Part shown: in pieces, positions 17,111-26,737 of the stretch
Position numbering within the stretch: position 1 is the stretch's first letter
Layout: each line of letters opens with the position of its first letter
DNA from: Bacillota bacterium
Lineage (GTDB): Bacteria > Bacillota > JADQBR01
Length of the DNA stretch: 56,186 nt
Assembly: GCA_016278515.1 (NCBI GenBank)
Contig: JADQBR010000007.1
Location: 1 to 56,186 of the forward strand
Direction of reading: 5' to 3'
Program-made: the position numbers and the translations under genes
The notes under the pieces: model-generated
Databases searched by the model: none
Told to the model about the DNA's origin: nothing
The model's input: only the letters and a program-made list of their open reading frames with translations

Positions 17111-17129
17111 TGTAAACATTTTGTTTACA
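17111..17129. promoter_or_regulatory. Operator palindrome upstream of XRE gene
   Basis: TGTAAACATTTTGTTTACA is a perfect 7-bp inverted repeat with a 5-bp spacer, 59-77 bp before the XRE start. Partial copies (GCAAACATA near 17158, TGTTTACAAG near 17202) follow. This is consistent with autorepression. No operator data for this regulator are known to me. Confidence 0.6.
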
Positions 17130-17389
17130 TATCTCTCGTTGTTATTGACTATTATTAGCAAACATATTGGTTTATATACTAATATTATTAATATGTATCC
17201 GTTATGTTTACAAGTTATCATTTCAGTTAGTTAATAGATGTCGGGCAATGTACAAAAAAGGCTTTTTATTAGCCATAAGTCCAACATACTCAAAAATGAG
17301 CGCTGCATTTTAACTATACCTGAAGATAACTCTGTATGTGACATTGGAATTTCAAACATGCATTAAAATACTATCCGAACCGGTCAATT

Positions 17390-17442
17390 GAAAGTAGGAG
17401 ACTTTCACTCCATTAGATTCTCAGCCTTGACGGCTGTTTTTA
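17390..17442 (+). terminator. Orphan plus-strand double hairpin with T-run
   Basis: The hairpin GAAAGT-AGGAG-ACTTTC (17390-17406) is followed by CAGCC-TTGAC-GGCTG and TTTTTA (17422-17442), a good intrinsic terminator for plus-strand transcription. No plus-strand gene is nearby, so it may end a small RNA. The rest of 17053-17548 has no gene. Confidence 0.45.
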
Positions 17443-17548
17443 GTAGAAAAGCATACTCAAATTATACCTTTTACTTCAGATAACTAAAAAGGTAGTTATT
17501 ACAATTCTCATTTGTAATTAAATAACGATTCTAAGTTTAGACAGATTA

Positions 17549-18265
17549 TTAATCATCTTCTACTTTCTGATTATATTTAGGCTCATCTTTTTTTAGATCC
17601 ACATATAATGTTCCCTCAGTGGAAAGCGTAGCAAGAAAAACATCATCAATGTTTTCAATATCGTTATTCTGTAATTGATTATACAGCCATTCATAAGACA
17701 AATTGTTTTGCTCTATGTTTTGATGAACTATTTCCCCATCTCTAATCATTTCTGAGGAAATCCCTTTGTATTTAGTGCTAATATTTAGGTCTTTAGCAGA
17801 AACAGGAAGGTATTGGCTCTTTTTTTGTACGCTGAGCTTACCATTGGGTTCCAGTATTGCAAACTCTACCTCATCCATATTAAAAACTTTCTTTTCTCGC
17901 AACAGCATCATTAAATCATCAATATTATAGCGAACATTTTTAAGGTTATCTTCAAGTATCTTTCCATTTTGAATAAGAACCAAGGGTTCACCCTCAAGTA
18001 TTTTTCTTGCAGGTACACTCTTTAATGTAAGATAGCCGGTTGCAATAACCAATAAACTTAAGATTACTGGACTAAGCAAAATAATAAATCCTTTGACCTC
18101 TACAGTGATAAAAGTTGCACCAATGGTTCCAATTGTTATTCCCGTGACAAAATCAAAATAGGTCATTTGAGATAATAACTTTCTACCCATTAATCTAGTA
18201 AGTATCAACAAAAGAAAATAAATTATTAAAGAATAAAGTATTACTATATACAAATCATGCAGCAA
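17549..18265 (-). CDS. DUF421 membrane protein (YetF/YdfR-like)
   Basis: A 238-residue protein with three N-terminal transmembrane helices (about residues 5-22, 38-55, 60-80), including the family text LTRLMGRKLLSQMTYFDFV. A cytoplasmic DUF421 domain follows (EGEPLVLIQNGKILEDNL, then the NIDDLMMLLREKKVF segment). The start is TTG 18265 with GGTGGTGA upstream. Family members in Bacillus spores and vegetative cells are integral membrane proteins of uncertain function. It stands alone between the XRE module and the frnE-like gene. Confidence 0.85.
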   Translation of the reverse strand: MLHDLYIVILYSLIIYFLLLILTRLMGRKLLSQMTYFDFVTGITIGTIGATFITVEVKGFIILLSPVILSLLVIATGYLTLKSVPARKILEGEPLVLIQNGKILEDNLKNVRYNIDDLMMLLREKKVFNMDEVEFAILEPNGKLSVQKKSQYLPVSAKDLNISTKYKGISSEMIRDGEIVHQNIEQNNLSYEWLYNQLQNNDIENIDDVFLATLSTEGTLYVDLKKDEPKYNQKVEDD

Positions 18266-18349
18266 ATTACATCACCACCAAAATAGGGATAGCTTCATTT
18301 CAAAGATACCCGGCCTGGCCAAATTGTATACTGCTAGATTTTTTTGGGC

Positions 18350-18928
18350 CTAGTATTCCTCTTTAATAAGTTTCACCAATGACTCATAAGACTGTGCACC
18401 CATAACACCCTGGTTTTTGAAAATAAAACATGGTATACCCGTGATGCCTTTATTCTGTGCCTCTGCGTGGTCTTGTAGGACTAAGCTTTGATAATGTTCA
18501 CTTGTGACCGCTTCCCGGAATTCGTCTTTGTTAAATCCGAGATGGTCAGCAATTTCTACCAAGTTACTTAAGTCGTTAATATTAATTTCCTGCTGATACT
18601 GCGCCCTAAATACTGCCTCATGATAATCATTCGCCATTCCGTGTTCTGCTGCGTACTTACCACCGGCCAGAGCCATTCTAGAGTGTTTACTTTTCCTATT
18701 CCATTTCATTTCCAGCCCGTATTGTTTTGAAAGAGCCTCCACTCCGGCTTTAGCCCGGGCAAGATATTCCGGCGATTTTTCAGGAAGTTCAGCCTCTTCC
18801 GGGCGCAGTTCGAAGGCCTTCCACTCTACTTCCACATTATATTCCTTGACCAACTGGTCAAGCGGGATTTTCCCAATAAAACAAAACGGTCATAGAAAGT
18901 CAGAATAAACAATAATTTTTTTAACCAA
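18350..18928 (-). CDS. FrnE/DsbA-family oxidoreductase, putative selenoprotein (UxxC)
   Basis: A thioredoxin-fold FrnE-like protein. The perfect ribosome-binding site AGGAGG is followed by TTG 18928, giving LVKKIIVYSDFL-TGA-PFCFIGK. The TGA (18890-18892, codon 13) falls exactly where the family has the first Cys of the CPxC active site; the resolving Cys16 is present. The frame then continues for 179 codons with the conserved family text (WKAFELRPE, SRMALAGGKYAAEHG, GITGIPCFIF). This is best read as selenocysteine, with a stem-loop at 18845-18862 as SECIS candidate. A caller using ordinary stops would wrongly begin at 18853. The alternative is a nonsense mutation. It is last of a likely glpK-C69-frnE run. 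Confidence 0.8.
18845..18889 (-). promoter_or_regulatory. Candidate SECIS element
   Basis: Directly after the TGA, the minus-strand mRNA has the perfect palindrome CTTGACCAGTTGGTCAAG (18845-18862). It gives a 6-8 bp stem with GU at the tip, about 35 nt from the TGA, within the range for bacterial SECIS loops. A smaller GGGA/TCCC stem (18864-18874) lies between. This is inferred from position and pairing only. Confidence 0.5.
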
Positions 18929-18995
18929 CTTAATTCCTCCTCATAAAATTAATACTAGATCTCCATCCAAGTATGTCTTTTACACAATGTAATAT

Positions 18996-20339
18996 TCATT
19001 CTACGGGTGGAAATAGCATCTGTTTTTTGCTTGCCAACCGCTTATTCTGCCTGTGCCAGTAGTATTTATAGTAGATGTTTCCTGTTATAACTGGTCTTTT
19101 ACCGGTACTGTCTGCAATAGTTTTTTTGATCAACCGTTCTTCAGCCTCTAAGGCATATTTCATAATCTCCAATAAGTCTTCCCGGCAAACATTAATTAGG
19201 TCCAACTTCGCAACCTTCTGATATAGCTCCGTCTCCAACTTATCCCGGGCAATTAAAAATGCTGCCGGATCGATGACAGTATTCTCTAAGAACATGCGAT
19301 GCAACCGTTCGCGCATTTGCCAATAGTCTACTGCGCCAGCTTGGTCAGATTCTGAGAATGTAATCGGTTCCTCATCCACTAACCATAAGGGTTTGAATAC
19401 CGCTATGCAAGGGGTGGAACTTCCGGTGACCCAATAAGTGTTCTTATTATTGTTTAAGGAAGCGACATAACTACAGGTAGTGTGATCACCAAATATAAAT
19501 CCTCCGTGCATACAAACGCTTTTTAATGAATGCTTAGTAAACTGCCGCCCTTCAGTTTTAGTGTCATGACTGCGCAGTAAGCTGATTGTGTTTGCTACAG
19601 AGATACTTCCCCGATGCTCCTGTAGAAATGTTGTGGTAGTATCACACCTATGCCGGGAGCCGCTAAAGCGGGTCACAATTACATCGCTGTAGCATCTGGA
19701 AAAACTAAAGTCGTTTTCGTCCTTACACCAACCTTTTACTACGGCATGTTTAACTAGATCCGGATGGCACAAATCAAAGTCTCTTTCAATGGTCAGACAA
19801 TTAGAGATACTTCTAACATCTTTTACCTTCTGAGCGGCCCAATAATCCCCGGCAGTTTCCAGCACCCATGCCGAGCTTTGATCTGCAATTAAAAAGGAGT
19901 TGTGATAGGTAAATGGTTTCTCGTAGCCACAGTTACCTCCTTGGCCATATTCAGAAAGTAAATCAATAATTACATTGAGGGCTTCTTCACTGTTTTTTGC
20001 CCGTTCCAACGCCAACCGCACCAAGTCCATACCTATCAGGCCGGACTTGGCATACTTCTCTTTAGTAAAAACAGCTTCGTTCCCAATATTCACGCCAAAT
20101 TCATTAGCCCCCATTTCACAGCCCCAAATCCATGAGGGTTTAAGCAAGAATACTTCATAGGTTTCCGTTAATTGATCAATTTCTATATAGGTACACTTTA
20201 GTTTAGTTCCCTGCTGGTATGTTTTTCTCGGGATTCTCACCATTATTTGAGGTTCGTTAGGCTGCCGATCACTATTCTTAGCAAATATCACCGAACCGTC
20301 AACAGTGCTATTAGCCAATGCTACTAAGGTGTCACACAT
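18996..20339 (-). CDS. C69-family peptidase/secernin-like Ntn hydrolase
   Basis: A 447-residue protein beginning MCDTLVALANSTVDG. Cys2 would become the N-terminal nucleophile after Met removal, as in secernin and C69 dipeptidases. Further typical text includes VIFAKNSDRQPNE, WIWGCEMGANEFGVNIGNEAV and YVLETAGDYWA-like AWVLETAGDYWAA. The length fits secernins better than lactobacillal PepD. It starts 3 bp after the glycerol kinase stop and precedes the selenoprotein gene by 67 bp. The substrate is unknown (peptide or amide bond). Confidence 0.82.
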   Translation of the reverse strand: MCDTLVALANSTVDGSVIFAKNSDRQPNEPQIMVRIPRKTYQQGTKLKCTYIEIDQLTETYEVFLLKPSWIWGCEMGANEFGVNIGNEAVFTKEKYAKSGLIGMDLVRLALERAKNSEEALNVIIDLLSEYGQGGNCGYEKPFTYHNSFLIADQSSAWVLETAGDYWAAQKVKDVRSISNCLTIERDFDLCHPDLVKHAVVKGWCKDENDFSFSRCYSDVIVTRFSGSRHRCDTTTTFLQEHRGSISVANTISLLRSHDTKTEGRQFTKHSLKSVCMHGGFIFGDHTTCSYVASLNNNKNTYWVTGSSTPCIAVFKPLWLVDEEPITFSESDQAGAVDYWQMRERLHRMFLENTVIDPAAFLIARDKLETELYQKVAKLDLINVCREDLLEIMKYALEAEERLIKKTIADSTGKRPVITGNIYYKYYWHRQNKRLASKKQMLFPPVE

Positions 20340-20342
20340 CGC

Positions 20343-21857
<1,515 letters not shown>

Positions 21858-21927
21858 CTAACCTCCTACAATAGGTCCGTTTCCTTTTAGTAGGTACTAT
21901 GGTACCCTTAGTCTAATCAATATAGGA

Positions 21928-21936
21928 ATTATAACA
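21928..21936 (-). promoter_or_regulatory. Extended -10 promoter upstream of glpK
   Basis: The minus-strand TGTTATAAT fits the extended -10 consensus, about 75 bp before the glpK start. No strong -35 is visible. The interval 21940-22156 shows no gene. Confidence 0.4.
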
Positions 21937-22156
21937 TCTGCTTTTTATGCAACAGTTCGGCCCTATTTGGAATTATTTTACCTTTCTTCTACAATAATAA
22001 TTAAATCCCCTTTAGTGTTTCACATCATAAGGGTTCGAAAGAAATAGGAAGGTTCCAGTCTCATCGTCTGCAATGATAAATAAAAAGGGTGGGTCGGTAG
22101 CTGACCATTGCCAGAATCTTTCCTAGTAACTAAAATTATTTAAGACTATCTGAATT

Positions 22157-22192
22157 AAAACAAGGCCGGAATAAAATCTCGGCCTTGTTTTA
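22157..22192 (-). terminator. Terminator of the BenE-type transporter gene
   Basis: The minus-strand stem AAAACAAGGCCG/CGGCCTTGTTTT with an 11-nt loop is followed by T-rich sequence. It overlaps the stop codon of the transporter gene. It also separates that gene from glpK. Confidence 0.85.
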
Positions 22193-23383
22193 ATTCTTTG
22201 TTTGAATGCTATCAATTCCTGAAGTATTCTCATCCTTATTGCTAGGCCCTTCACCCAGTACCCATACAGCAAAAACCCCTATTAGGAGAGACCATATCGG
22301 GGCGGAAATCCCCATGAAGGTTATATTAGACGCGGCAATAACAAATGCAAATGCGGTGGAAAAACGGTAGGTGGATTCCGAAAAGGCTGCCTGGATGCTG
22401 GCTATAAAGACACCAAGTAGTGAAAAACCGGCAACTAGTGAGATAAATGCCGCGGGCAGCATCTGAATGACCCCGGTGGTAAACCAGGCAAAGATACCAA
22501 ATAGGCCAAAAGCTATGCCTGCTACAAGGGCAGCCCAATAGCGTTGCTCTTTAGGTCCGGATTCATCGCTGCTGGTAAGTGCTGTGGCCATACCGCCTAC
22601 AGCGAGTGCGTGCCCCCCGAATAATCCGGCCAGAGCAGTGCCTAATCCGGAAATAACCAATGTTAGTGTCACCGGCGGTTTAAATCCGTTCTGTTTCAGC
22701 GCAGCCAGCGCCACAGCCAGATCGTTGCTTAAAATCAGTATCCCCAGAGGGATGGCGATGGAAATCAACCCTAACAACGAAAATTCCGGATTCACCATCT
22801 GCGGTGCTACGAAACTGATATTACCCAAGCTGCCTACAGGAGCCCAGATAAGTAAACCAATCAGTCCGAAAGCCATGGCCCCTATTGCCGGAGGTAGTTT
22901 TTTAGATATTTTAGGCACAATAAAGAAACCGATTAGAGCTAGCAGGCCCACAAAAGGCATCTCCTTAACTGCAGGGACAATTTTGCCTACGTAATTAAGT
23001 ACCAAGCCTGCTAACATGGCGGAAACAATGGTCTTCGGGAGCAGTTTCATAAATTTAGCAAAGATACCGGTTACACCAATAAAAAGTATAAACAGACCAG
23101 CCATGATGAAACTTCCCGACAGTTGAGGCAGTGTAAAACCTGCCGCCGCAGTACCCAGAAAAGCCGCACCGGAAATGGAATGCGCACCAATCAAAGGTGT
23201 TTTATACATTAGTGTCAGAGTTATGCTCATTATCCCACCTAGCAGATAAACGGCGAAAACCCAGGATATGAGTTCCGGCCTTGACACTCCCGCAGTCTTT
23301 GCTGCGTCTATCAGCAGCACCGCAGCGCCGGTACAGCCTAACATCGCCGTGATAATACCAGTAAAGATATTTTTACTGTTCAT
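22190..23383 (-). CDS. BenE-family (benzoate/H+ symporter-like) membrane transporter
   Basis: A 397-residue, highly hydrophobic protein with about 12 predicted membrane segments. BenE/YdcO hallmarks are an N-terminal GIITAMLGCTGAAVLL, a central AHSISGAAFLGTAAAGF, and GGHALAVGGMATAL near residue 270. The family couples uptake of aromatic or related carboxylates to protons. The true substrate here is not deducible, as no benzoate genes are adjacent. ATG 23383 follows GGGGGGCTATCT. It is monocistronic with its own terminator. Confidence 0.8.
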   Translation of the reverse strand: MNSKNIFTGIITAMLGCTGAAVLLIDAAKTAGVSRPELISWVFAVYLLGGIMSITLTLMYKTPLIGAHSISGAAFLGTAAAGFTLPQLSGSFIMAGLFILFIGVTGIFAKFMKLLPKTIVSAMLAGLVLNYVGKIVPAVKEMPFVGLLALIGFFIVPKISKKLPPAIGAMAFGLIGLLIWAPVGSLGNISFVAPQMVNPEFSLLGLISIAIPLGILILSNDLAVALAALKQNGFKPPVTLTLVISGLGTALAGLFGGHALAVGGMATALTSSDESGPKEQRYWAALVAGIAFGLFGIFAWFTTGVIQMLPAAFISLVAGFSLLGVFIASIQAAFSESTYRFSTAFAFVIAASNITFMGISAPIWSLLIGVFAVWVLGEGPSNKDENTSGIDSIQTKN

Positions 23384-23651
23384 AGATAGCCCCCCAAGCT
23401 AAAAACTTACGTCATTTATAGTACCACTTGGTAGAGTTATCTGTCCATATAAACCTTTTTCTAACCAAAATGATCTCACGTAGAGCTCCCCTGATACAAC
23501 GTCAACGTAAATCCCTGAAATTCCTGGTATTGACAATTCATTTACATAAGAGATATAATTTTTGTGAGCATATGTGCAAAATGAGGGTGGTAATGTATTA
23601 TCTATACATGATCACTATCTGCAATAAAAAAAGGCTTGCAGCAGCAAACCC

Positions 23652-24605
23652 TTAGTAACTAAATATTTTTTCGTATTCTCCATAGCCTTCTTTATCTAAG
23701 TGCTCTTTTGGGATAAACCTTAAGGCTGCAGAATTTATGCAGTATCTTAGGCCAGTTGGTTCCGGCCCGTCCTTAAAAACGTGTCCCAAGTGAGCATCAG
23801 CCTCTTTACTTCTTACTTCGAGACGAACCATATTATGGCTTGCGTCCTTCTTCTCCTTAACGTTTTCCTTTTTGATTGACTTTGTAAAGCTAGGCCAGCC
23901 GCATCCGGAATCAAATTTGTCCAGGGAACTGAACAATGGCTCACCGGATACAATGTCAACGTATAGCCCATCTTCCTTATGGTCCCAAAATTCGTTATTA
24001 AATGCCGGTTCCGTTCCGTTTTCTTGTGTTACTTGATACTGCATTGGAGTAAGCTTTTCTAATCTTGCATCCTGTTTGTTTTTCCATGTTTCTTCAATGA
24101 AATTATCCCGTCCAGAACTATACCTATAGAGATTATAATGACTAGTATTTTTTCTATAATAGTCCTGATGGTAGTCTTCAGCAGGATAAAACGGGCGTGC
24201 AGGAAGTATTTCGGTAACGATTGGCTCCGAAAAACGCTCGCTCTCCTCTATAGCTTGTTTTGATTCCTCTGCCAGACGTTTCTGTTCATCGGTATGATAA
24301 AAGATTACTGTCCGGTAAGATTCTCCCCGGTCGTTAAACTGGCCGCCCGGGTCTGTGGGGTCAATTTGCTGCCAGAAGGTCTCCAAAAGACGCTCATATG
24401 AAAAGACTTGAGGGTCGTAGGTTATCTGTACTGCTTCATAATGTCCTGTTGTATTGGAGCAGACTTCTTTATAGGTAGGGTTTTCTTTATGGCCCCCAGT
24501 ATATCCTGAAACAACTTTGATGATACCGGGCTGTTCATCAAACGGCTTGACCATACACCAAAAACAACCACCTGCAAAGGTTGCCAATTCATAGTTTTTG
24601 TCCAT
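23652..24605 (-). CDS. msrAB: MsrA-MsrB fusion methionine sulfoxide reductase
   Basis: A 317-residue two-domain repair enzyme. The MsrA part (about residues 1-165) reduces Met-S-sulfoxide and has the active-site motif GGCFWCM near the N-terminus. The MsrB part (about 185-317) reduces Met-R-sulfoxide and has [16 protein letters not shown] and the catalytic Cys in [11 protein letters not shown]. The usual zinc CxxC pairs of MsrB are absent (VSGEPLF instead), so this is the zinc-free type. ATG 24605 has AAGGAGG 7 nt upstream; an in-frame TTG further up would swallow the ribosome-binding site. It is cytoplasmic (no signal) and serves oxidative-stress repair in an anaerobe. Confidence 0.95.
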   Translation of the reverse strand: MDKNYELATFAGGCFWCMVKPFDEQPGIIKVVSGYTGGHKENPTYKEVCSNTTGHYEAVQITYDPQVFSYERLLETFWQQIDPTDPGGQFNDRGESYRTVIFYHTDEQKRLAEESKQAIEESERFSEPIVTEILPARPFYPAEDYHQDYYRKNTSHYNLYRYSSGRDNFIEETWKNKQDARLEKLTPMQYQVTQENGTEPAFNNEFWDHKEDGLYVDIVSGEPLFSSLDKFDSGCGWPSFTKSIKKENVKEKKDASHNMVRLEVRSKEADAHLGHVFKDGPEPTGLRYCINSAALRFIPKEHLDKEGYGEYEKIFSY

Positions 24606-24687
24606 AAAGCGCCTCCTTGTCAATTGACTCCGCTTTCTCTGTCTGCTTTAAATATATTTTACCCTTGTCATCTATCCGTATTCAAAG

Positions 24688-25167
24688 TTAATACCCCATC
24701 TCCTTCAATATCCTTGATAAAGTACTAAGACGTTCACCTAACAGTTCATCATCATCACTGAGAGCTTGGTTAAATAGTTTAATGTCTTCATCAATTTTCT
24801 CGTTGTCAGTAGCAACAGCCACTGTCATAGCGTCACCTTGTAAGCCCACCCTGTCAATAATGGGATTTTCAGCATCATATAGTTTCTCGTACCGATAAGC
24901 TTCCTGAAAATGAAGTTTCGCTCTACAAACAAGAATTGCCAGGTCAAGCACACGGTGAAACGGCAGCTCTTCGGACTGTCTGGACCACTTTTCCCCTGTG
25001 TGTCGCCATACTTTGGCTGAAATATCTACCTTACCTCGATCATTCCACTGAGCTAGCCCTAGTGAGAGACCCTTTGCATCAGTATTATAGGCATATCTAC
25101 CGTCAACATTCTCATAGTTTTCAGATACAATAACCGGCTTGTGCTTTAAAGTAGTTGGTATTTTCAT
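24688..25167 (-). CDS. DUF6530-like protein behind a regulated strong promoter
   Basis: A 159-residue soluble protein, MKIPTTLKHKPVIVSENYEN at the start, with a WNDRGKVDISAKVWRHTGEKW core and a helical acidic C-terminus. It resembles the uncharacterised DUF6530 family; this name is from memory of the pattern and should be confirmed. ATG 25167 is 7 nt after GGAGGG. Expression is probably high and tightly controlled: a perfect consensus promoter is followed by two tandem palindromic operators. It is co-directional with msrAB (82-bp gap), which hints at a redox or electrophile stress role. That is inference only. Confidence 0.6.
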   Translation of the reverse strand: MKIPTTLKHKPVIVSENYENVDGRYAYNTDAKGLSLGLAQWNDRGKVDISAKVWRHTGEKWSRQSEELPFHRVLDLAILVCRAKLHFQEAYRYEKLYDAENPIIDRVGLQGDAMTVAVATDNEKIDEDIKLFNQALSDDDELLGERLSTLSRILKEMGY

Positions 25168-25189
25168 TCGTTTACCCTCCAATATTATT

Positions 25190-25220
25190 TTACTAAATTA
25201 GTAATTTACTAAGTTAGTAA
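25190..25220. promoter_or_regulatory. Two tandem 15-bp palindromic operators
   Basis: TTACTAAATTAGTAA (25190-25204) and TTACTAAGTTAGTAA (25206-25220) are perfect 7-bp inverted repeats around one base, with centres 16 bp apart. They lie just downstream of the -10 and would block transcription start. The shape suits a MarR/HxlR-type repressor. No regulator gene is adjacent. Confidence 0.75.
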
Positions 25221-25221
25221 A

Positions 25222-25250
25222 ATTATACCTCCCTTAACTAGTCTTGTCAA
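25222..25250 (-). promoter_or_regulatory. Perfect consensus sigma-70/A promoter
   Basis: On the minus strand, TTGACA (25245-25250), a 17-bp spacer and TATAAT (25222-25227) match the consensus with no mismatch. It drives the DUF6530-like gene. Confidence 0.85.
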
Positions 25251-25375
25251 CGTGCCATGCTAAATATTTATATTTAACAGAAATAAACCCCCACCTTTAC
25301 TCATAAGGGGTTCAATTTTCGAGTTGAAATTGTTTTTTCCAAAACAGTCACAAAAGTCACTTGCTCCATCACAAA

Positions 25376-25408
25376 AAAGCCTTAATCAAAAATTATGATT
25401 GAGGCTTT
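25376..25408 (-). terminator. Terminator of the acyl-CoA/AOR cluster
   Basis: The minus-strand stem AAAGCCTCAATCA/TGATTAAGGCTTT (one G-U) with a 7-nt loop is followed by TTTTT. It lies 69 bp past the alcohol dehydrogenase stop. Confidence 0.85.
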
Positions 25409-25476
25409 ACACAGACAATCTTTTGTCTTGTTAAGTACATGGATAATTATATTAGATAATGTTTAGCAATTTGCCA

Positions 25477-26634
25477 CTAAAATGCTTTTTCATACAAGGC
25501 AATAATATCTTCTATTCTTGTTTTTCTGGGGTTAACAAGAATATTACCACTTTTCATTGCATCTTTAGCCATTGTGTTAATGTATTCGCGTTTGGCACCT
25601 ACCATATCCAAGTTCTGGGGAATGGCAACATCCTCGTTCAATTGCCGGACCGCGCTAACTGCTTTTGAAGCTGCCTGCCACAAAGTATTACCACTGATAT
25701 CCTCACCCATATGCTCAGCGATGACAGCAAACCGGTCGGGCACTGCCATGACATTGAATTCCATAATATGAGGAATAAGAATGGCGTTTGTCACCCCATG
25801 CGGTGTGTTAAAAAACGCACTTAACGGGTGACTCATGGCGTGACAATTCCCCAATCTTGTGTTATTAAAAGCTAAACCTGCTAAATAACTTCCCATCAAC
25901 ATGTTATTCCGCGCTTCCAAATTGCTGCCGTTATAAACTGCTTGCCGTAAGTTACTGCTAATCAAGCTGATTGCTTTTAACGCTAAAGCTTCACTTACGG
26001 GAAAAGACATTAACGAAGTGTAAGATTCTATGGCATGTACCAATGCGTCCAAACCGGTTGATGCCGTAAGGCTCGTTGGCAATGTTAAAGTTAGTTCCGG
26101 ATCTAGTATAGCGACCTTAGCTGCACAGCGCTGACTAACCACAGTCAACTTATAGTTACGAGAAGGATCGTTAATAACGATGTTTATGGTGATTTCACTA
26201 GCGGTTCCGGCCGTAGTAGGCACCGCTATCATGGGCAGAGAATCTTTTGAAACTTTATCCACGCCTTCATAATCACTAATGCTTCCTCCGTTTGTTGCGA
26301 GAGTACCAATTGCTTTACCGACATCAAGCGGGCTGCCACCTCCCACAGCAAGGATACCGTCACAATTACATTCCTGAAGAACTTTTAGCCCCTTGTCTAC
26401 TGTAGCAACTGACGGGTTGGCTTCTACATCGGAAAACACATGACAACTAATGCCGCCTTTCTTCAATTGTTCGGTCATATTTTCCAACAAGCCAGCGGCT
26501 TCAATACCAGGGTCTGTCACAACCAGAAAGCTATTGATATTCATTGATGATGCTAAATCCACATTCTGAGTTATGGCTCCTATTCCGTAAATGACTTTTG
26601 TCGGTACATGATAACGTGATACTTGACTGTTCAT
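25477..26634 (-). CDS. Iron-containing alcohol dehydrogenase
   Basis: A 385-residue group III alcohol dehydrogenase interconverting aldehydes and alcohols with NAD(P)H. The nucleotide-binding GGGSPLDVGKAIG is near residue 95, with PTTAGTASEIT after it. The metal ligands lie in LDALVHAIESY and in HAMSHPLSAFFNTPHGVTNA. ATG 26634 follows GGAAGGG; the longer reading frame upstream lacks one. It is last gene of the cluster, 103 bp after the aldehyde oxidoreductase, so the two can convert acid to aldehyde to alcohol or the reverse. Confidence 0.93.
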   Translation of the reverse strand: MNSQVSRYHVPTKVIYGIGAITQNVDLASSMNINSFLVVTDPGIEAAGLLENMTEQLKKGGISCHVFSDVEANPSVATVDKGLKVLQECNCDGILAVGGGSPLDVGKAIGTLATNGGSISDYEGVDKVSKDSLPMIAVPTTAGTASEITINIVINDPSRNYKLTVVSQRCAAKVAILDPELTLTLPTSLTASTGLDALVHAIESYTSLMSFPVSEALALKAISLISSNLRQAVYNGSNLEARNNMLMGSYLAGLAFNNTRLGNCHAMSHPLSAFFNTPHGVTNAILIPHIMEFNVMAVPDRFAVIAEHMGEDISGNTLWQAASKAVSAVRQLNEDVAIPQNLDMVGAKREYINTMAKDAMKSGNILVNPRKTRIEDIIALYEKAF

Positions 26635-26737
26635 AAGACCACCCTTCCTTATTCCTAAATTATTTCCCAAAAATTCTTACTTGGTTACTAGCGTTACATA
26701 AACCAAAACTAAATTTGTCAAAGGTTTCAATGCAATG

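Noticed and set aside
23490-23530. On the minus strand GIYVDVVSGEL resembles the MsrB text [11 protein letters not shown], suggesting an msrB remnant upstream of msrAB.
   Set aside because: Similarity covers only about 12 codons, with no supporting flanks. It is too short to call a gene fragment.
23530-23560. Plus-strand TTGACA and TATAAT with an 18-bp spacer.
   Set aside because: No plus-strand gene follows, only a short AT-rich frame into the msrAB 3' end. A chance match cannot be excluded.
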